Assembly: GCA_005406025.1 (NCBI GenBank)
Contig: BGZK01001284.1
Span: 1 to 64,000 of the forward strand
DNA length: 64,000 bases
Direction of reading: 5' to 3'
DNA from: Eumeta japonica
Lineage: Eukaryota; Arthropoda; Insecta; Lepidoptera; Psychidae
Positions 34,335 through 45,134 of the stretch are shown piece by piece. The notes beneath the pieces were generated by a model that was not told where the DNA came from, searched no databases, and saw only the letters and a program-made list of their open reading frames with translations. Both the position numbers and the translations under genes were made by a program. Position 1 is the stretch's first letter; every line of letters starts with the position of its first letter.

Positions 34335-35050
34335 GCTTTCCTTTTTAAAATGCCTTAAAATAAACATATATGTGGGAAGACAAAATAAAGATATATCTCG
34401 TAGACTCATATGTATGCTTCCGCGTACATTGAGATATTCATATTTTTAAGAATAGTGAACGGTAAATCTTCAAAGTTGTGTTTTGTCCTAAGGAAGCTCT
34501 TATATTCGTCGATAAAGCGTCGTTTGAATTAAATTTAATTCAATCGCAAATATCGTTTCCTTCTTTTCTTTTCTTTAGTACAGAACCCTTGATGCTGAGG
34601 TCCGATTTGCAACTTGGCCGCTTTCTTGAATTTGTAAAGTAAAGATCATCAAATTAATATCGACACACTTAATGCTTTTGTGAAGACGCATTTACTCTGT
34701 TTGTCCAACATTATCAAAAATTATTCAGATAAAATTCTTTTTATTCAAAAATATAAGCTATTATTTTAGGTAAATTACTATCTACCAAAAGATATATAGC
34801 CTAAAGGGCCTTTCATATATATATCGCGATATATTAAAATCGCGTTGAAGTGCACTCACACTTTTTGTGCTTATCGTATGAAATTTACGGACAAAATATA
34901 CAGATATATAATAAAATTAATGAGAAAAAATAGGAAAAAGAAAGTTCTACCACAGTACTTTCGATTCGCTATTTTCTGTCAATTACATTAGATTCTGGAA
35001 TAATCTTCCATTAGCAGTATTCCTTATCGATTTTCACAAAGAGGTTTTTA
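34335..35050. other. AT-rich stretch, nothing recognised
   Basis: No feature seen beyond homopolymer and TA-rich sequence. Confidence 0.5.
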
Positions 35051-35057
35051 ATAAAAA

Positions 35058-35195
35058 GCCTATTCCTTCCTAAAAGTTCGATAACGACTTTGTCACTCCC
35101 TTAAGGTTGCGGGTGTGCATGGGCGGCGGTGATCATCTACACCCTGGCGGTTCGAATGCTCGTCTGCTGTCAAAAAATGTTATAAAAAAAAACAA
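35058..35195 (+). mobile_element. LINE 3'-end fragment, copy e
   Basis: TATTCCTTCCTAAAAG, TTGCGGGTGTGCATGGGCGG and CGGTGATCATCTACACCCTG, then GCTCGTCTGCTGTC before an A-run (35186-35194). The best-preserved 3' end of the family, with the A-rich tail expected of a retrotransposed copy. Confidence 0.72.
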
Positions 35196-35329
35196 TTTCT
35201 TAAATTATCACGCGTATGACTTCATTACTACTTTCCCTTTTACCAATAACATTATTATTAACGAACTTCTCTTAGAATAAGGATACTTTTTAAAAATCTC
35301 TCTCGAAATTTCTCGACGTCGATTTTCAT

Positions 35330-35725
35330 CCGTAACCAGCTATAGGTGTCGGATGAACGGGCGCCGTTTCTTTCCTCGAAAGATGATTAATTACAAAGTC
35401 GCATTATCGACTGTCGGCCGCCTCTGATCCGGCTCTATTTATTATGCCGCGCGGTGCGCTGCGCCGGCGACTTATCCGCGTCGAAACTTTCGAAGAAACG
35501 AAAATTCGCCGAAAGCGTTTTTGCATGTACCACTCGAACGCTTGGCCAACAACGCCCCTATGGTCAAAGCGCCCATTTGAATATGTTCGCAATCGACATT
35601 ATGTCATGTCCAATGGGAACACGATTCGTTTTGTTGCAAATAAATATTCATTTTCCGCCGTCGAGCGTCTCCACCACTGGACACAGACCTCGGACCGTCT
35701 CGCACCGTCTGCAACTAATGATGAT
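35330..35725. promoter_or_regulatory. GC/CpG-rich non-coding island
   Basis: Balanced, CpG-rich DNA with TTTATTATG and AATAAATATTCATTTTC words. Two overlapping plus frames (about 100 and 92 codons) and one minus frame stay open through it; none contains a known domain, and three open frames at once point to composition and not coding. Candidate regulatory element. Confidence 0.35.
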
Positions 35726-35749
35726 GTTGTGATCCACCAACAATAGAGG

Positions 35750-36345
35750 AATATGACTGAGAATGAAGAAAGAACGGATAGTCAAAAAAAGAACGAAACG
35801 TAATCACTAAGAAAGACAGAAGGTGCACGTTCTGGTATAGTATGGCAAAAATAATTACTACAGAGAACTATCAGAAAATATTTCGTTTATAACATATTAC
35901 TAATGGTTACAAAGAGAAAACTAACTAATTTCTATTGTTCGAATGCTTATAATAATATATACTTGAGAGTGACTGGTATACAATAAATATTTCTTAACTG
36001 AAAACAAAATCACAAATATGTCTTCGTTACCTATAAAAAACAAGGAACTGTAATTATAATGAAACAAAAAATTACCGCTATTTTTAAGAATATCTAACAA
36101 GTCAAATTACCGCAACTAAATTACTACCACATTCAACGGAGTTAAATAGGCAGATACCTATATTCCTTTAAGATTTTTTCGAAAGAATGATTCTGTTATT
36201 TTATATTTCGTTTTTGAACACAAATCGCAAGAGTATTTGATTTTTTTTTTAATCCGGCTAAGTGCGTATCGGACTCACGTGGAAAACTTTCCGTATTGTA
36301 AAGTTATCGCGTTTGTAACCTGATGAAATTTAGTAACACATTTTA
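35750..36345. other. AT-rich stretch, nothing recognised
   Basis: No feature seen. Confidence 0.5.
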
Positions 36346-36351
36346 TATATA

Positions 36352-37212
36352 GCAGCTGGGCGACCGAGCTTTGCTCGGATTATTTTTTAGATACACTAAG
36401 TGTATAAAACACTGTTAATATACCAAGTTGTAAAACTGACGTCACTTCATTTCGCTGATTAAAAAACAGTCAAATTATCACCAGCAAAATATCAAGTGTA
36501 ATATTAAAATTATAAAATATGGTTGTCTGAGGCGATTTTAATGTTTTCAAAATATTTTTTTAATGATCTCTGTAATATTCGACATATTTTACTACTTACT
36601 TAGTGCTACTAATGAGATCGTATTGAGATCTAATTGAGATCGTAGTTTTATCTTTTAACACAAGATGGCACTCGTTTCTCATTGAATGCACCACAACTGA
36701 CGACTGACACATTTTCAAATTAATATTCCAAAAACAACCATGAAAATAAAAAAAAACTATATTGAGGTTATTTTTGATAAAATTAATTTAAAAAAAAGCT
36801 ACCGGGAAGTGGATCAAATTTAACGTGCAAGATAAAAATGCTTGTCATAATAATAAAAATTAAAAAAGCCTGATAAAAAAAAAGAAATAAAAAAAAATCA
36901 AGATGCACCACAGGCTCGAACTCGGGATCTTCTGCACAAAAAGCATACGTGATAGCCGCTGCTCCACGACAACTGTGAAGGCCGTAGCGAAATATCTATA
37001 TACATTTGGTAAGTAAGCATTCATATCCTGGTTTTTAATTTTTTTCTTTGAAAATCGCGTTTTACGGGGAAAAACACCTATGTAGATAAACTTGAAACAC
37101 TAAACTTTATCTAAATATAAATTTTTCATGAAAATCGTTGGAGCCGTTTCCGAGATAGCTGTTATATATAAACAAACAAATATACAAGAATTGCTCGTTT
37201 AAAGGTATTAGA
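36352..37212 (-). mobile_element. Non-autonomous Helitron, minus strand
   Basis: Read on the minus strand it starts TCTAATACCTTTAAACGAG (5' TC at 37211-37212) after an A, and ends with a hairpin CCGAGC-AAA-GCTCGG (36364-36378), 11 nt, and CTGC before a T. This fits a Helitron: 5' TC, a 3' hairpin about 11 nt before the end, and insertion between A and T. The final CTGC departs from the usual CTRR. The CTCGGAAACGGCTCCAACGA segment near the 5' end is, from memory, typical of a lepidopteran Helitron family. No protein is encoded, so it would have relied on a RepHel enzyme from elsewhere. Confidence 0.72.
36905..36980 (-). repeat. tRNA-like segment inside the Helitron
   Basis: On the minus strand GTGGAGCAGCGGCTATCACG (box-A-like) is followed by GAGTTCGAGCC (box B, complement of 36913-36923). 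It may be a SINE head captured by the Helitron family, or an insertion. Confidence 0.45.
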
Positions 37213-37249
37213 TTTTCCCTATGCAACTGTTTTTAATTTTTCGATGTAT

Positions 37250-38160
37250 AAATAAAAAAAAATCACGAAATTGGGTAGTCACGTTTTAGGATCCTAGTTA
37301 TCTATTTCAACCATTTTCCGAGTGACGTCTTTATGTCTGTATGTGTGCGTGCGTACGAGCGGGCATTGTGTGTTTTTGAGTATGTGTGTTTGTGTGCGTG
37401 TATTTGTATTGTGTGTGTTTGTGTACGTGTTTGGGCATGCGCGCGAGTGTGTGAATGTGGTATTGTGTTATTGTATGTGTGTATAACTGTGTAAACTTCT
37501 CATAACTTTTGAACAGGTTAGCCGATTTAAATGCAGTTTACGATGTTCTAAAGAAGTTCACTCAACTTCAAATTCCTGAAACGTTGAATTGATTTCGCAC
37601 TATTGATTTCGAGGTCTCTCAAAAATAAGGTTTTTAGAAAAATGTTTTATTGAAATAACTTTTAGAGTACTCAACCAATAAATACCAAAATCTAAGCAGC
37701 TCTTTTTCCCAAACAGGTGCATCGACTGCCGCAATTTTTTTATAAATTGTGTGATTTATTCAAGAGATATCTTTTGAGAATTTTTTTTCAATAAGTGTTT
37801 CTCCCATTTTTTTAACTGCTCTACGAATAAATTCCAAAATCCATCCAGTTCTTCTCCTTAAGAAACGTCAGTTTTCAGTTTTATTCAAAAATTGGATTTT
37901 CATCAGGTCTTGACATTTTAGGAATATATTTTGACTATTTTCCATGTGATGTCTATATGTTTGTATGTATATGTGTGTGTGCGTGCGCATGCGTATGCGC
38001 GCGTCTTGAAAAAAAATTTTCAAAAATCGTCGTTTTACAATATTTTAAATGTTGTACCAATAAATTCCAAATTCCTAACTGTTAATAAAAAGCAAAAAAA
38101 AAATTTCAAAATAAATTCTATATTTCTTATCAATCAAACAATGTGTTTGATGAATACCTT
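37250..38160 (+). repeat. Dispersed repeat with internal GT runs, copies 2 and 3
   Basis: Two successive copies of the repeat at 31.7 kb. Copy 2 (about 37255-37745) has CACGTTTTAGGATCC, TTATGTCTGTATGTGTGCG, a long GT/GC-rich run, TCATAACTTTTGAACAGG, then ACCAATAAATACCAAAATC. Copy 3 (about 37860-38110) has TTTTCATCAGGTCTTGACAT, TGATGTCTATATGTTTGTAT, a GT run, and ACCAATAAATTCCAAATTCC. Non-coding, class unknown. Confidence 0.6.
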
Positions 38161-38164
38161 AGTT

Positions 38165-38580
38165 TAAGAATTAAACAAATAGTGTTTTCGTCTAAGAGCC
38201 GGCGGGAGACCGACCTTCACCGATCTAATAACTCGATGAGACATATTTTTTATCAAATATAATTTATAAGCAAATATGCCTTTGATGACTTGCCTATCGA
38301 AAGTTGTTCATAGCTAATTTTAATTTAATTAATTTTAATCCATTTTATTTTTCATCACCTTCACTGTTTTGATAACTGAATAAATTTCATCTCAACTGAT
38401 AGTTTTTAACACACTGAGTACGCCTAGGTAGGCTTGCCTACTTATTTCTGTTCATGGCTACCTGGCAAGCAGATTCGAACAGTTAAGTCAATATAGGTAA
38501 CTACACCGATTTATTAACCAATCGAAATTGATGTCATAGAAAAGATATTTTAATTACAAAGCCAATCATATAGGGAGCGG
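38165..38580. other. Unassigned DNA
   Basis: No coding signal or repeat recognised. Confidence 0.45.
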
Positions 38581-38582
38581 CT

Positions 38583-39509
38583 TATTGTGATGAGGGTATA
38601 GGCCCTCTCATTCTCCTTATGAATTATTTGAATCGATTATGGATCAAGCTTTCTGTAAGACAAGTGATAAAAGTAAATATATTGTAATATGTGGAGATTT
38701 TAATGTGAATTTATTAGATGTCACCAATCGCAGCGGCAGAATTCTGGAATTATTTGGGTGGTACAACCTGTCAAACCTTTTTTTCCGAGCTTTCAACAAT
38801 CACGTCTTTCTCTACTTTTCATATTTATACAAATGTTATATTTGTCATATTTATACAAAAGTTGAACCACTTCAGAAATATATTAATAATTAAAAATCGG
38901 ACCACAGTGGTCAAATAGCTTCTTTTCAAATACCAGTTAGAGGAATTTAAAAAAATTAAAAAGTGCATTGCAGTGAACGAAAACCGATTGGTAGAATTTA
39001 AAAAATGTGTCTTGCAGGGTATTCCAGAACTACAATGCTGTAACAATTCCAGTGAGTTGTATAACTTAATATTTCATGTAACAGAAGAGGAATATGACAA
39101 TATTCTCCTAAGAAGAGTTATTAAAGTAAATGAGACATTATCGTTCAGCGATTGGGCAACAGTGGAAATACACAAAAGTAGGAGAAGATTGTATGTCCTT
39201 TATGACAAAAGCACATACAATAAAAGCGAGAGATTTCCTGAATATGTTAAAAACTATTGAAAAACTTTCAAACGTGTTTGTTTCGCGGCTAAAACGAAGT
39301 GTTTTAATAGTAAAATAATGAACAGCAAAAATTGAATGAAAACAACTTGTCAGAGTGTCATAAAGAACGAAATTGGCAAAATTAAAGGTCTCGATCTTGA
39401 CTTCCAACTTAAGATAAATGATGAAATTCTAGAAGTCTTATAGGATAACAAACGAGTGGCAATCAAAAAAAATTAATGTTATGAGGTATTTCAAGCCTTA
39501 TATTATAAC
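38583..39509 (+). pseudogene. LINE fragment: endonuclease end plus linker, reverse transcriptase missing
   Basis: Frames together read SPYELFESIMDQ, then YIVICGDFNVNLLD, carrying the GDFN motif of the AP-endonuclease that nicks the target, and RILELFGWYNL. After a diverged stretch comes VNETLSFSDWATVEIHKSRR, a Y-rich segment, AKTKCFNSKIMNSKN, then IKNEIGKIKGL, which is the usual linker between endonuclease and reverse transcriptase. Stops and frameshifts are present. The text then jumps to non-coding sequence, and the tail AAATAAAGACATTTTGAATT follows after the solo LTR (40172 on), so the reverse transcriptase has been deleted. Clade not decided (Jockey/CR1 group likely). Confidence 0.8.
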
Positions 39510-39514
39510 CTATG
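39510..39514. repeat. Target-site duplication (left), CTATG
   Basis: CTATG directly before the LTR start, repeated at 40167-40171 directly after the LTR end. Confidence 0.9.
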
Positions 39515-40166
39515 TGTTACGGACAGCCGCGCACTGAATGTTAATTCGGATATTGTTTTTTTGTTTTATACGGGATTGTTAAGAATTATTAGTAATTAGT
39601 GTTTATTTGTGTGTGATTTAATTAATGATGTGTATATTTTATTAAAGAGTTTTCCTTGTCTAATTTTTATTACACGGGTAGGGACTAACTTTAAGAAAGA
39701 ATATTTGTGTATTTTTATATATTTGTTTGATATAAAATGATTGAAATGTAATGTGTGAGTTGCATACGAAATTGTGCTTTGGTGAGGAGGACCAATAGTA
39801 GGCCTAGAAAGCGGCCGTCATTGCGGTACGGCCACAAATCGGTATCCCGGGCGCTATTGGCGCCAATGCATATGCATGGAAAAGGGCATGGCCACGTCTC
39901 CCCAATTAAAATGTACGCAACTCACATGTACAACGGATGCACCACCTATAAAATGCAGTTAGAGTGGTGCATCCGGCATAGTTGCACTCCAACCGTCATA
40001 TTGTGAAGCTCAGCTGAATAAAGAAGTTGTTAAGTCTGAGAGAAAACGCTGTCCATCATTTGAAAACACCACGCCGCAAGAAATCCGTTCACCCGAAGCG
40101 TGTACTCGTGAAAAAGAGCAACCCGAGGTGCGGGCTTACGCGGCGATAGCATAAATCGTCGTTACA
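39515..40166 (+). mobile_element. Solo LTR, 652 bp
   Basis: It starts TGTTACGG and ends CGTCGTTACA, the usual TG...CA ends, and is flanked by an exact 5-bp duplication (CTATG). Inside are a TATA box (TATAAAA, 39947-39953) and a polyadenylation signal (AATAAA, 40017-40022) in promoter-then-terminator order, so it lies on the plus strand. No internal gag-pol region or second LTR is present, as expected after LTR-LTR recombination. A 5-bp duplication fits several LTR superfamilies (Ty3, Bel/Pao, Copia). It sits inside the 3' part of the older LINE at 38.6-39.5 kb. Confidence 0.9.
39935..39974 (+). promoter_or_regulatory. TATA box enclosed by an 11-bp inverted repeat in the LTR
   Basis: GGATGCACCAC (39935-39945) and its exact complement (39964-39974) flank the TATAAAA at 39947-39953. 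The right arm lies where transcription would start, about 20-30 bp past the TATA box. Confidence 0.85.
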
Positions 40167-40171
40167 CTATG
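40167..40171. repeat. Target-site duplication (right), CTATG
   Basis: Matches 39510-39514. Confidence 0.9.
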
Positions 40172-40230
40172 AAATAAAGACATTTTGAATTTGAATTTCA
40201 ATTTGTAAATTACTCATAAGTTCATTTTTA
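40172..40230 (+). mobile_element. 3' tail of the interrupted LINE
   Basis: AAATAAAGACATTTTGAATT followed by TTGAATTT-type repeats is a typical LINE end. Removing the LTR and one CTATG joins it to 39509. Confidence 0.6.
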
Positions 40231-40428
40231 ATTTGTAAGAAAATATTTTTGTATTCCTTAACAAATCCTTTTATTTCACATGACACACTTCACTTGAATT
40301 TTTTTTTTATTTTGTAATTGACCCCCCCATAATCGCCCATAATCGGAATTCATTTATTTGAGCAGTATCTTTGTGATTGAGTTGCCTAAATCTATGTATA
40401 TTGAAAGTCACGTATATATATATATATA

Positions 40429-40738
40429 TCTTTATATACATAACTGTACGTGTGCTTACAGTGAACTCCTCCTAAACGGCTGAACCGATTTGAATGATTT
40501 TTTTTTGTGTGTGTTCAAGTGGATTCGAGGATGGTTTAGATTCACAAATGAACCTGATAGATGGTGCTGTTATCGATATGTCAAACGGCTGAACCGATTA
40601 GGATGAAATTTGCTATGTATATTCCAATGGGTGATTTTTTGGATGATTTTAAAATACAATTGGACCCGGTAGATTGTGCTGCTGTCGGCATATCGCTTAA
40701 AGCTTTTCGGGCAGGACGACGTCTGCCGGGACAGCTAG
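40429..40738 (+). mobile_element. Short non-autonomous Helitron, termini intact
   Basis: It starts TC (40429-40430) after an A and ends CTAG (40735-40738) before a T, exactly the Helitron target rule. A hairpin with arms GGCAG (40710-40714) and CTGCC (40723-40727) lies 7 nt before the CTAG. Internally AAACGGCTGAACCGATT occurs twice (about 40477 and 40584). The GACGACGTCTGCCGGGACAG end is, from memory, a very common lepidopteran Helitron end. At 310 bp it is non-coding and would have been moved by a RepHel enzyme in trans. Confidence 0.88.
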
Positions 40739-40739
40739 T

Positions 40740-41875
40740 GTATATATATCTGCAAATATCTGCATAATTTTCAATCTATTCCTCATACTTAAAATATTAA
40801 TTATTAAGGTTTCTTACACCTTCCTATTTTATTCTATAGAACATAGGTGAAATTCTTACAGAATGAACTTTTAAACATTAATTTGTCGATCAATTATTGT
40901 TTAATAGAAAACTTACATTTTTGCAGCTCTAGAACAGCACGTAAATTAGCATAATTGCAAGTTATTATATATGACATGTTATATAAGTAGCCTATTACAT
41001 AGATTGGTATATAGATGCCATTACATACAGATATCGTGTTATAATATAATGTATTGGTTTGATACTAAACAGTGAAAATTGCTACTATTCAGTATCAAAT
41101 AATAAATACCGAAACACAATACTACGTGAACCTATAATATTTTCCAGTATCAATTATTATTGTCCGGTACATACGCCAACTTGTAAAACACAACATCCGG
41201 CCTTAGTACATCCGAAGACAAAGAAAGACGTACAGCGCGACATAAGCGATAGTAACAAGGCAATAGCGAGTGAAATAGAGAGTGTTTGCGAGAGATTTAC
41301 ATTTCAATCGCTCCGGGAGGGACGCTGCAAGCGCTGACGACGTTTGGAGCTAACAAATGTCTCACTTTTATTGTCTCCTGTTCGTCCCCGTATAGCAGCA
41401 TGTCGCAGTCGAGATTTTTCTCGGAAATTCCCTCCCCTATTTTCCCTCGCACGCGTCAACAATGGAACATGTAAATAAAATGATTCGAATGTATATATGA
41501 AAAATCCCTGCCGTATATGCCGAAAAGTGAAAAACCGGAACTTATTACAATCCTTGCGTTCGACTGTTCGATGCCCTTTTCCTCGGAGTCCAAAGTTAAT
41601 ATTGATGTGCCCCGGAACTGTGAGGATATGTAGACCGAAGCCGACAATGAGAATACAAAAATATTAATTAGCAATAGAATTTGTTAATGTATAAGCCCTA
41701 AGTTAAGAACTTTATTTTCAGATATTATACAGTGAGAGTGACAATGAAATCATTTTTTTACAACTTTTTTATTAACTCGCTTTCTTATCACTCTGCTTAG
41801 TTTTTCTCTTCGGAAATTTCGTAATCGATTTTAATCCAACTTCCCGATGAGCTAGAAACTTTAAACTTTAAACAC
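40740..41875. other. Unassigned DNA
   Basis: A 92-codon frame (41059-41337) and its neighbours show no family. The patch at 41190-41480 is GC-richer and may be regulatory or repeat-derived. Confidence 0.4.
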
Positions 41876-41879
41876 TGTT

Positions 41880-42140
41880 GGGAATTCAATGGCACTGCAA
41901 GAATGTGTGGAAGAAAAAGAAGTACGAGAAAAAGAAGATTGCTTAAATTTTAACCAAAACTTGAAATTGGATGACAATGCAAGAAAATGTGTGAGAAGAA
42001 AAATAAGATTATTGAAACTTTGAACACAGCTCATAAGTAGATGACTACGCAAGAAAATGCGAAAATGCAGAGAAATAGGAATAGAAAAAATTGGAGAGTG
42101 GTGAAAATTTTAATACAGCTTAGATTTAGATAACTATCCA
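41880..42140. repeat. Degenerate tandem repeat, about three A/G-rich units
   Basis: Units share (G)ATG-AC--GCAAGAA-(A)TG--(G)AAGAAA and AATTTTAA or ACACAGCT spacers, with starts near 41889, 41970 and 42040. Strongly diverged. Confidence 0.6.
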
Positions 42141-42144
42141 ATAA

Positions 42145-43300
42145 AAAGTGAGAAAAAATTTTCAGCAGTTTTTTGAATCAGTTTCAGCTAAATTAAGCCA
42201 AAAAAACATATAATATATAAAAATGAATACGAAACGTTAAATATTGAATCAAAAAGAGATTTTCTTCTTCTTAGATAAAACACAACTATTTGTGATCTAT
42301 CTTTAGCTGGAACCGACTCTAAAAACAAACTGATTAATTGTTTTAAAATTTGTTCAAAAAAATATTTAAATAGATTTATGGAGGTGGTGCACACTTTTTA
42401 CACATTTTTTAGTTTTCGAATAATTATAGATTTATAACTCATTTAGCTACTTTATATATGGTTTAATTCAAGATTAATAGAATCGGCCAGGCATCTCCTC
42501 TACTGTCCATTGATAATAATCGCAGGATCTTTACATTCTTAGTTGGGTACAACCACCTAGTTATTCTTAAACAAACTATATTATTTATACTTATACTTTA
42601 TAATATGAAAGTTCTATATTTCATACCGATCGCAGTTTTAATCACTTCCACATTTAAATTGATTCACTCTATGTCTACTGTTATCGCTAAGGGTTCTGAT
42701 GTGTTCCTGCTACGATTGTCAAGTTGGGATTATATTAGCGAATGAAAATATGTAGGTACATTAATAAATCATTGATTTAATTAATTAATTTTACTAGATT
42801 TTACTAATAGCCGTTGAAAATTTGTTTCTGGCGACAAATCGCATTATTCCTTAACTCCGTCAAGGAGTGCTGTGATTTCCATCATCAGCTCAGCAGCATG
42901 ATATGATAATTGCCATATGCAGAAACTTAAACAACTAAAAAAAGAACTCAAATATACTGTACGTGCCTGTAATACTTGAGAGTTTCCTTCGATTTTCCTG
43001 GAATTCTATCACCAGATTTTAATTTAGTGACTATGAAACCATAATGAAAGAAATTATCATAAAAAAATTCCTACAGACGAACATAGAACCTCCTAAATAT
43101 ACGATTTCAATTACTACCCGAAATAATATAATTGTAAATCAATTGCAAAATTTCACACACATTACTAAAAAGCATATAATAATAGGAAAAAACTTATATT
43201 TTTTTTAATTATTACGTTCTTATAACGCACTAAAAGGTGTAAAATATTTTTCAAATTTTTTTTTTCATTTCCAATATTCCTATAGACATATTTATCAGTT
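42145..43300. other. AT-rich stretch, nothing recognised
   Basis: Short AT-driven frames only. Confidence 0.5.
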
Positions 43301-43319
43301 AAAAAAAGTGCAACGATTT

Positions 43320-43860
43320 ATGTGACCCGTTGCAGTCGCGTAAGTTCAAAACGTTGCTATTCTCGTCCACTGCAAACGATTCTATTTCGCCCTTTTCGTA
43401 TTTTGTACACAGCCAATGAAGTCTGTGGCTGCAATTCACCGTGGCCCGTACGAATAACGTGCTGGCCGATATTAACGCTCTTCGCTGTGTTTAGGATACA
43501 CTGTTATGGAGTTCCAGTGCTAAACTTCCACCGCCACCATATCAGACCGTAAAAGTCCATCACGGTCAAAGTGCATCTCAGGTGATGATCCCGACAAGCC
43601 CAAACACTACTAAGATATGTCGTTCCGTTATAGAGTTCCAATGTCAAACGTTCGGCTCCATCATCAGACCGTGTAAACCAATAGTGGCCAAAGTGCATTT
43701 GAAGAAACTGCCATCAAAGTCTAGGGGCTACGTTGTTCTGATATGGAATGCTAGTCCGACGTTAACGTTGGGCGATTCCAGTAATTAGTAGCGTCAGTCA
43801 ACGGGGTGGAATAAGATGTGCGTACGCGCTATCCAGCCCTCCAAACGCCCTGGGAGTGCA
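43320..43860 (+). repeat. Dispersed repeat block with two units of about 124 bp
   Basis: GAGTTCCA starts at 43509 and 43633; each is followed by a (C/T)CCA-(T/C)CATATCAGACC-type word and CAAAGTGCAT. The second unit has GGCTCCATCATCAGACC, which is found again twice at the right end of the window (63.8 and 63.9 kb). It is a dispersed family made of tandem units of about 120 bp, from memory common in Lepidoptera. A GC-richer lead at 43320-43500 may belong to it. Confidence 0.7.
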
Positions 43861-43864
43861 ATTT

Positions 43865-44080
43865 TATTATATGTTAACTATAGCGAATAAGTTATAATAA
43901 ATTACTAAGATATATGTATAATGCACTTAGGTCGTTATTTCTAAAAAAAGAAATTAAATCAAGACTATCTTTATTTAGCAGTTTATGGAATCACGCTTGA
44001 AGTATGTTATTAATAAATTCATATCGACATTTACATTACCAACCATTTCAAATTATGATTCAGTTTAATTAAATTTATAT
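43865..44080. other. AT-rich stretch
   Basis: Nothing recognised. Confidence 0.5.
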
Positions 44081-44084
44081 TTAA

Positions 44085-44515
44085 TCTGAAATATCTACAG
44101 ACGCAGGGTAAGCCGGATTATTGGCGTGGCGACGCTTGCCGTGGCAACGGATCGCCACACTTTACTAGGGTATATATACAGTCTTGAAATATCTATAGGC
44201 GCAGGGTAAACCGGATTGTTGGCGTGGCAACGCTTGCCGTGGCGATGGTTCGCCACGCTATATTAGGGTATATATACAGTCTATTTATAGTAGAGTGCAC
44301 TGTGTGGCGACGGGTCGCCACGCTATACAATGGTATATATATAGTCAAAAGTTATACCGTAATAAACACCACCATCGAACCGAGTGAAAAGGGAGTCGCA
44401 CAGTCGTTTGCACATGGCGACGCGTCGCCACATCGTACACATTACTACCTGTGGACTGTATATATCTATAATATAGCATGGCGACCCGTCGCCACACCGT
44501 ACACATTACTATATT
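44085..44515. repeat. Foldback-like array of GC-rich dyad hairpins
   Basis: Five copies of a GTGGCGAC-NN-GTCGCCAC dyad lie at 44141-44158 (degenerate), 44239-44256, 44304-44321, 44415-44430 (a perfect 16-bp palindrome TGGCGACGCGTCGCCA) and 44479-44494, separated by TATA-rich spacers. The block 44249-44311 is repeated in inverted orientation at 44424-44485: both contain CTATATTA, TATATACAGTC, a TAGTA word and TGTGGCGAC in the same order. On the left the outermost unit of about 98 bp (44087-44184) is a direct duplicate of the next one (44185-44281). The whole therefore has a left arm of three dyads, an unrelated core (about 44322-44413) and a right arm of two. I recognise no named family; a foldback-type transposable element is the nearest known class. 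Confidence 0.75.
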
Positions 44516-44543
44516 TTGATTAATATGATTGTATTTTTGATGA

Positions 44544-44605
44544 ATAATTGATTATTAGTAATCAATTATCAGTTATTACTGTGACAAGAAATTGTCACAG
44601 TAATA
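44544..44605. repeat. Two adjacent perfect hairpins
   Basis: ATAATTGATTA and its complement around TTAG (44544-44569), then TATTACTGTGACAA and its complement around GAAA (44574-44605). They lie just right of the dyad array. Confidence 0.96.
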
Positions 44606-44609
44606 CCGT

Positions 44610-45080
44610 CAGAGAAAACATCGAATATAACTATTACCGAAGTCACAGATGAAATGAATTAAGTTGTGGCAACTTGAAATTAATATTGAATTTTTGTATT
44701 TAATAAAAATAAATGTTTATTAAATAAATAGTATTCATTTTCTGTAAAAAATTCGTCATATTTAATTTTTCCATTATGCTACATTTAGTTCCTGTAGTAA
44801 TCTTGCCTTTAACGCATATTACTTGTACAAACTCGACGTTTCACATCTGCCAGGCGTCCCGTGACGGCTCACATTTTTATTCTTTTTGACTAGTTAAATA
44901 AAATGAATTAAACTTTGCCCGTATATTATTCGTAAATTAAATAGATCTAGTTATAGTTTTGTATATCATTATAATCAAGACGTTATTTTTACTATGATTG
45001 TTTACTGTTTTTAGGTTTAATTTTTTGATAGATATTATCAATTATGAATAAACTTCATGAAGGTGCGTATATTTGTGAAA
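44610..45080. other. AT-rich stretch, nothing recognised
   Basis: No feature seen. Confidence 0.5.
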
Positions 45081-45085
45081 GACTT

Positions 45086-45134
45086 ATCATTGTTGAAAAA
45101 AAGAATAAGACTTTTTCTTCTTTTCAACAATGAT
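45086..45134. repeat. Hairpin, about 20-bp arms, one mismatch
   Basis: ATCATTGTTGAAAA at 45086-45099 and its exact complement at 45121-45134; the A-rich/T-rich inner parts extend the pairing. Confidence 0.9.

Noticed and set aside
35444..35746. 100-codon gene in the GC-rich island
   Set aside because: Three frames on both strands stay open over the same bases, and no domain or splice context favours one.
40561..40767. 68-codon frame in the 40.4-kb element
   Set aside because: It runs across the Helitron's 3' end into flanking DNA, and the element's repeats explain the sequence.
41889..41912. Similarity to the microRNA miR-263a (AATGGCACTG followed by AAGAAT)
   Set aside because: The flanks do not fold into a hairpin, and the segment is one unit of a degenerate A/G-rich tandem repeat whose other units lose the similarity.
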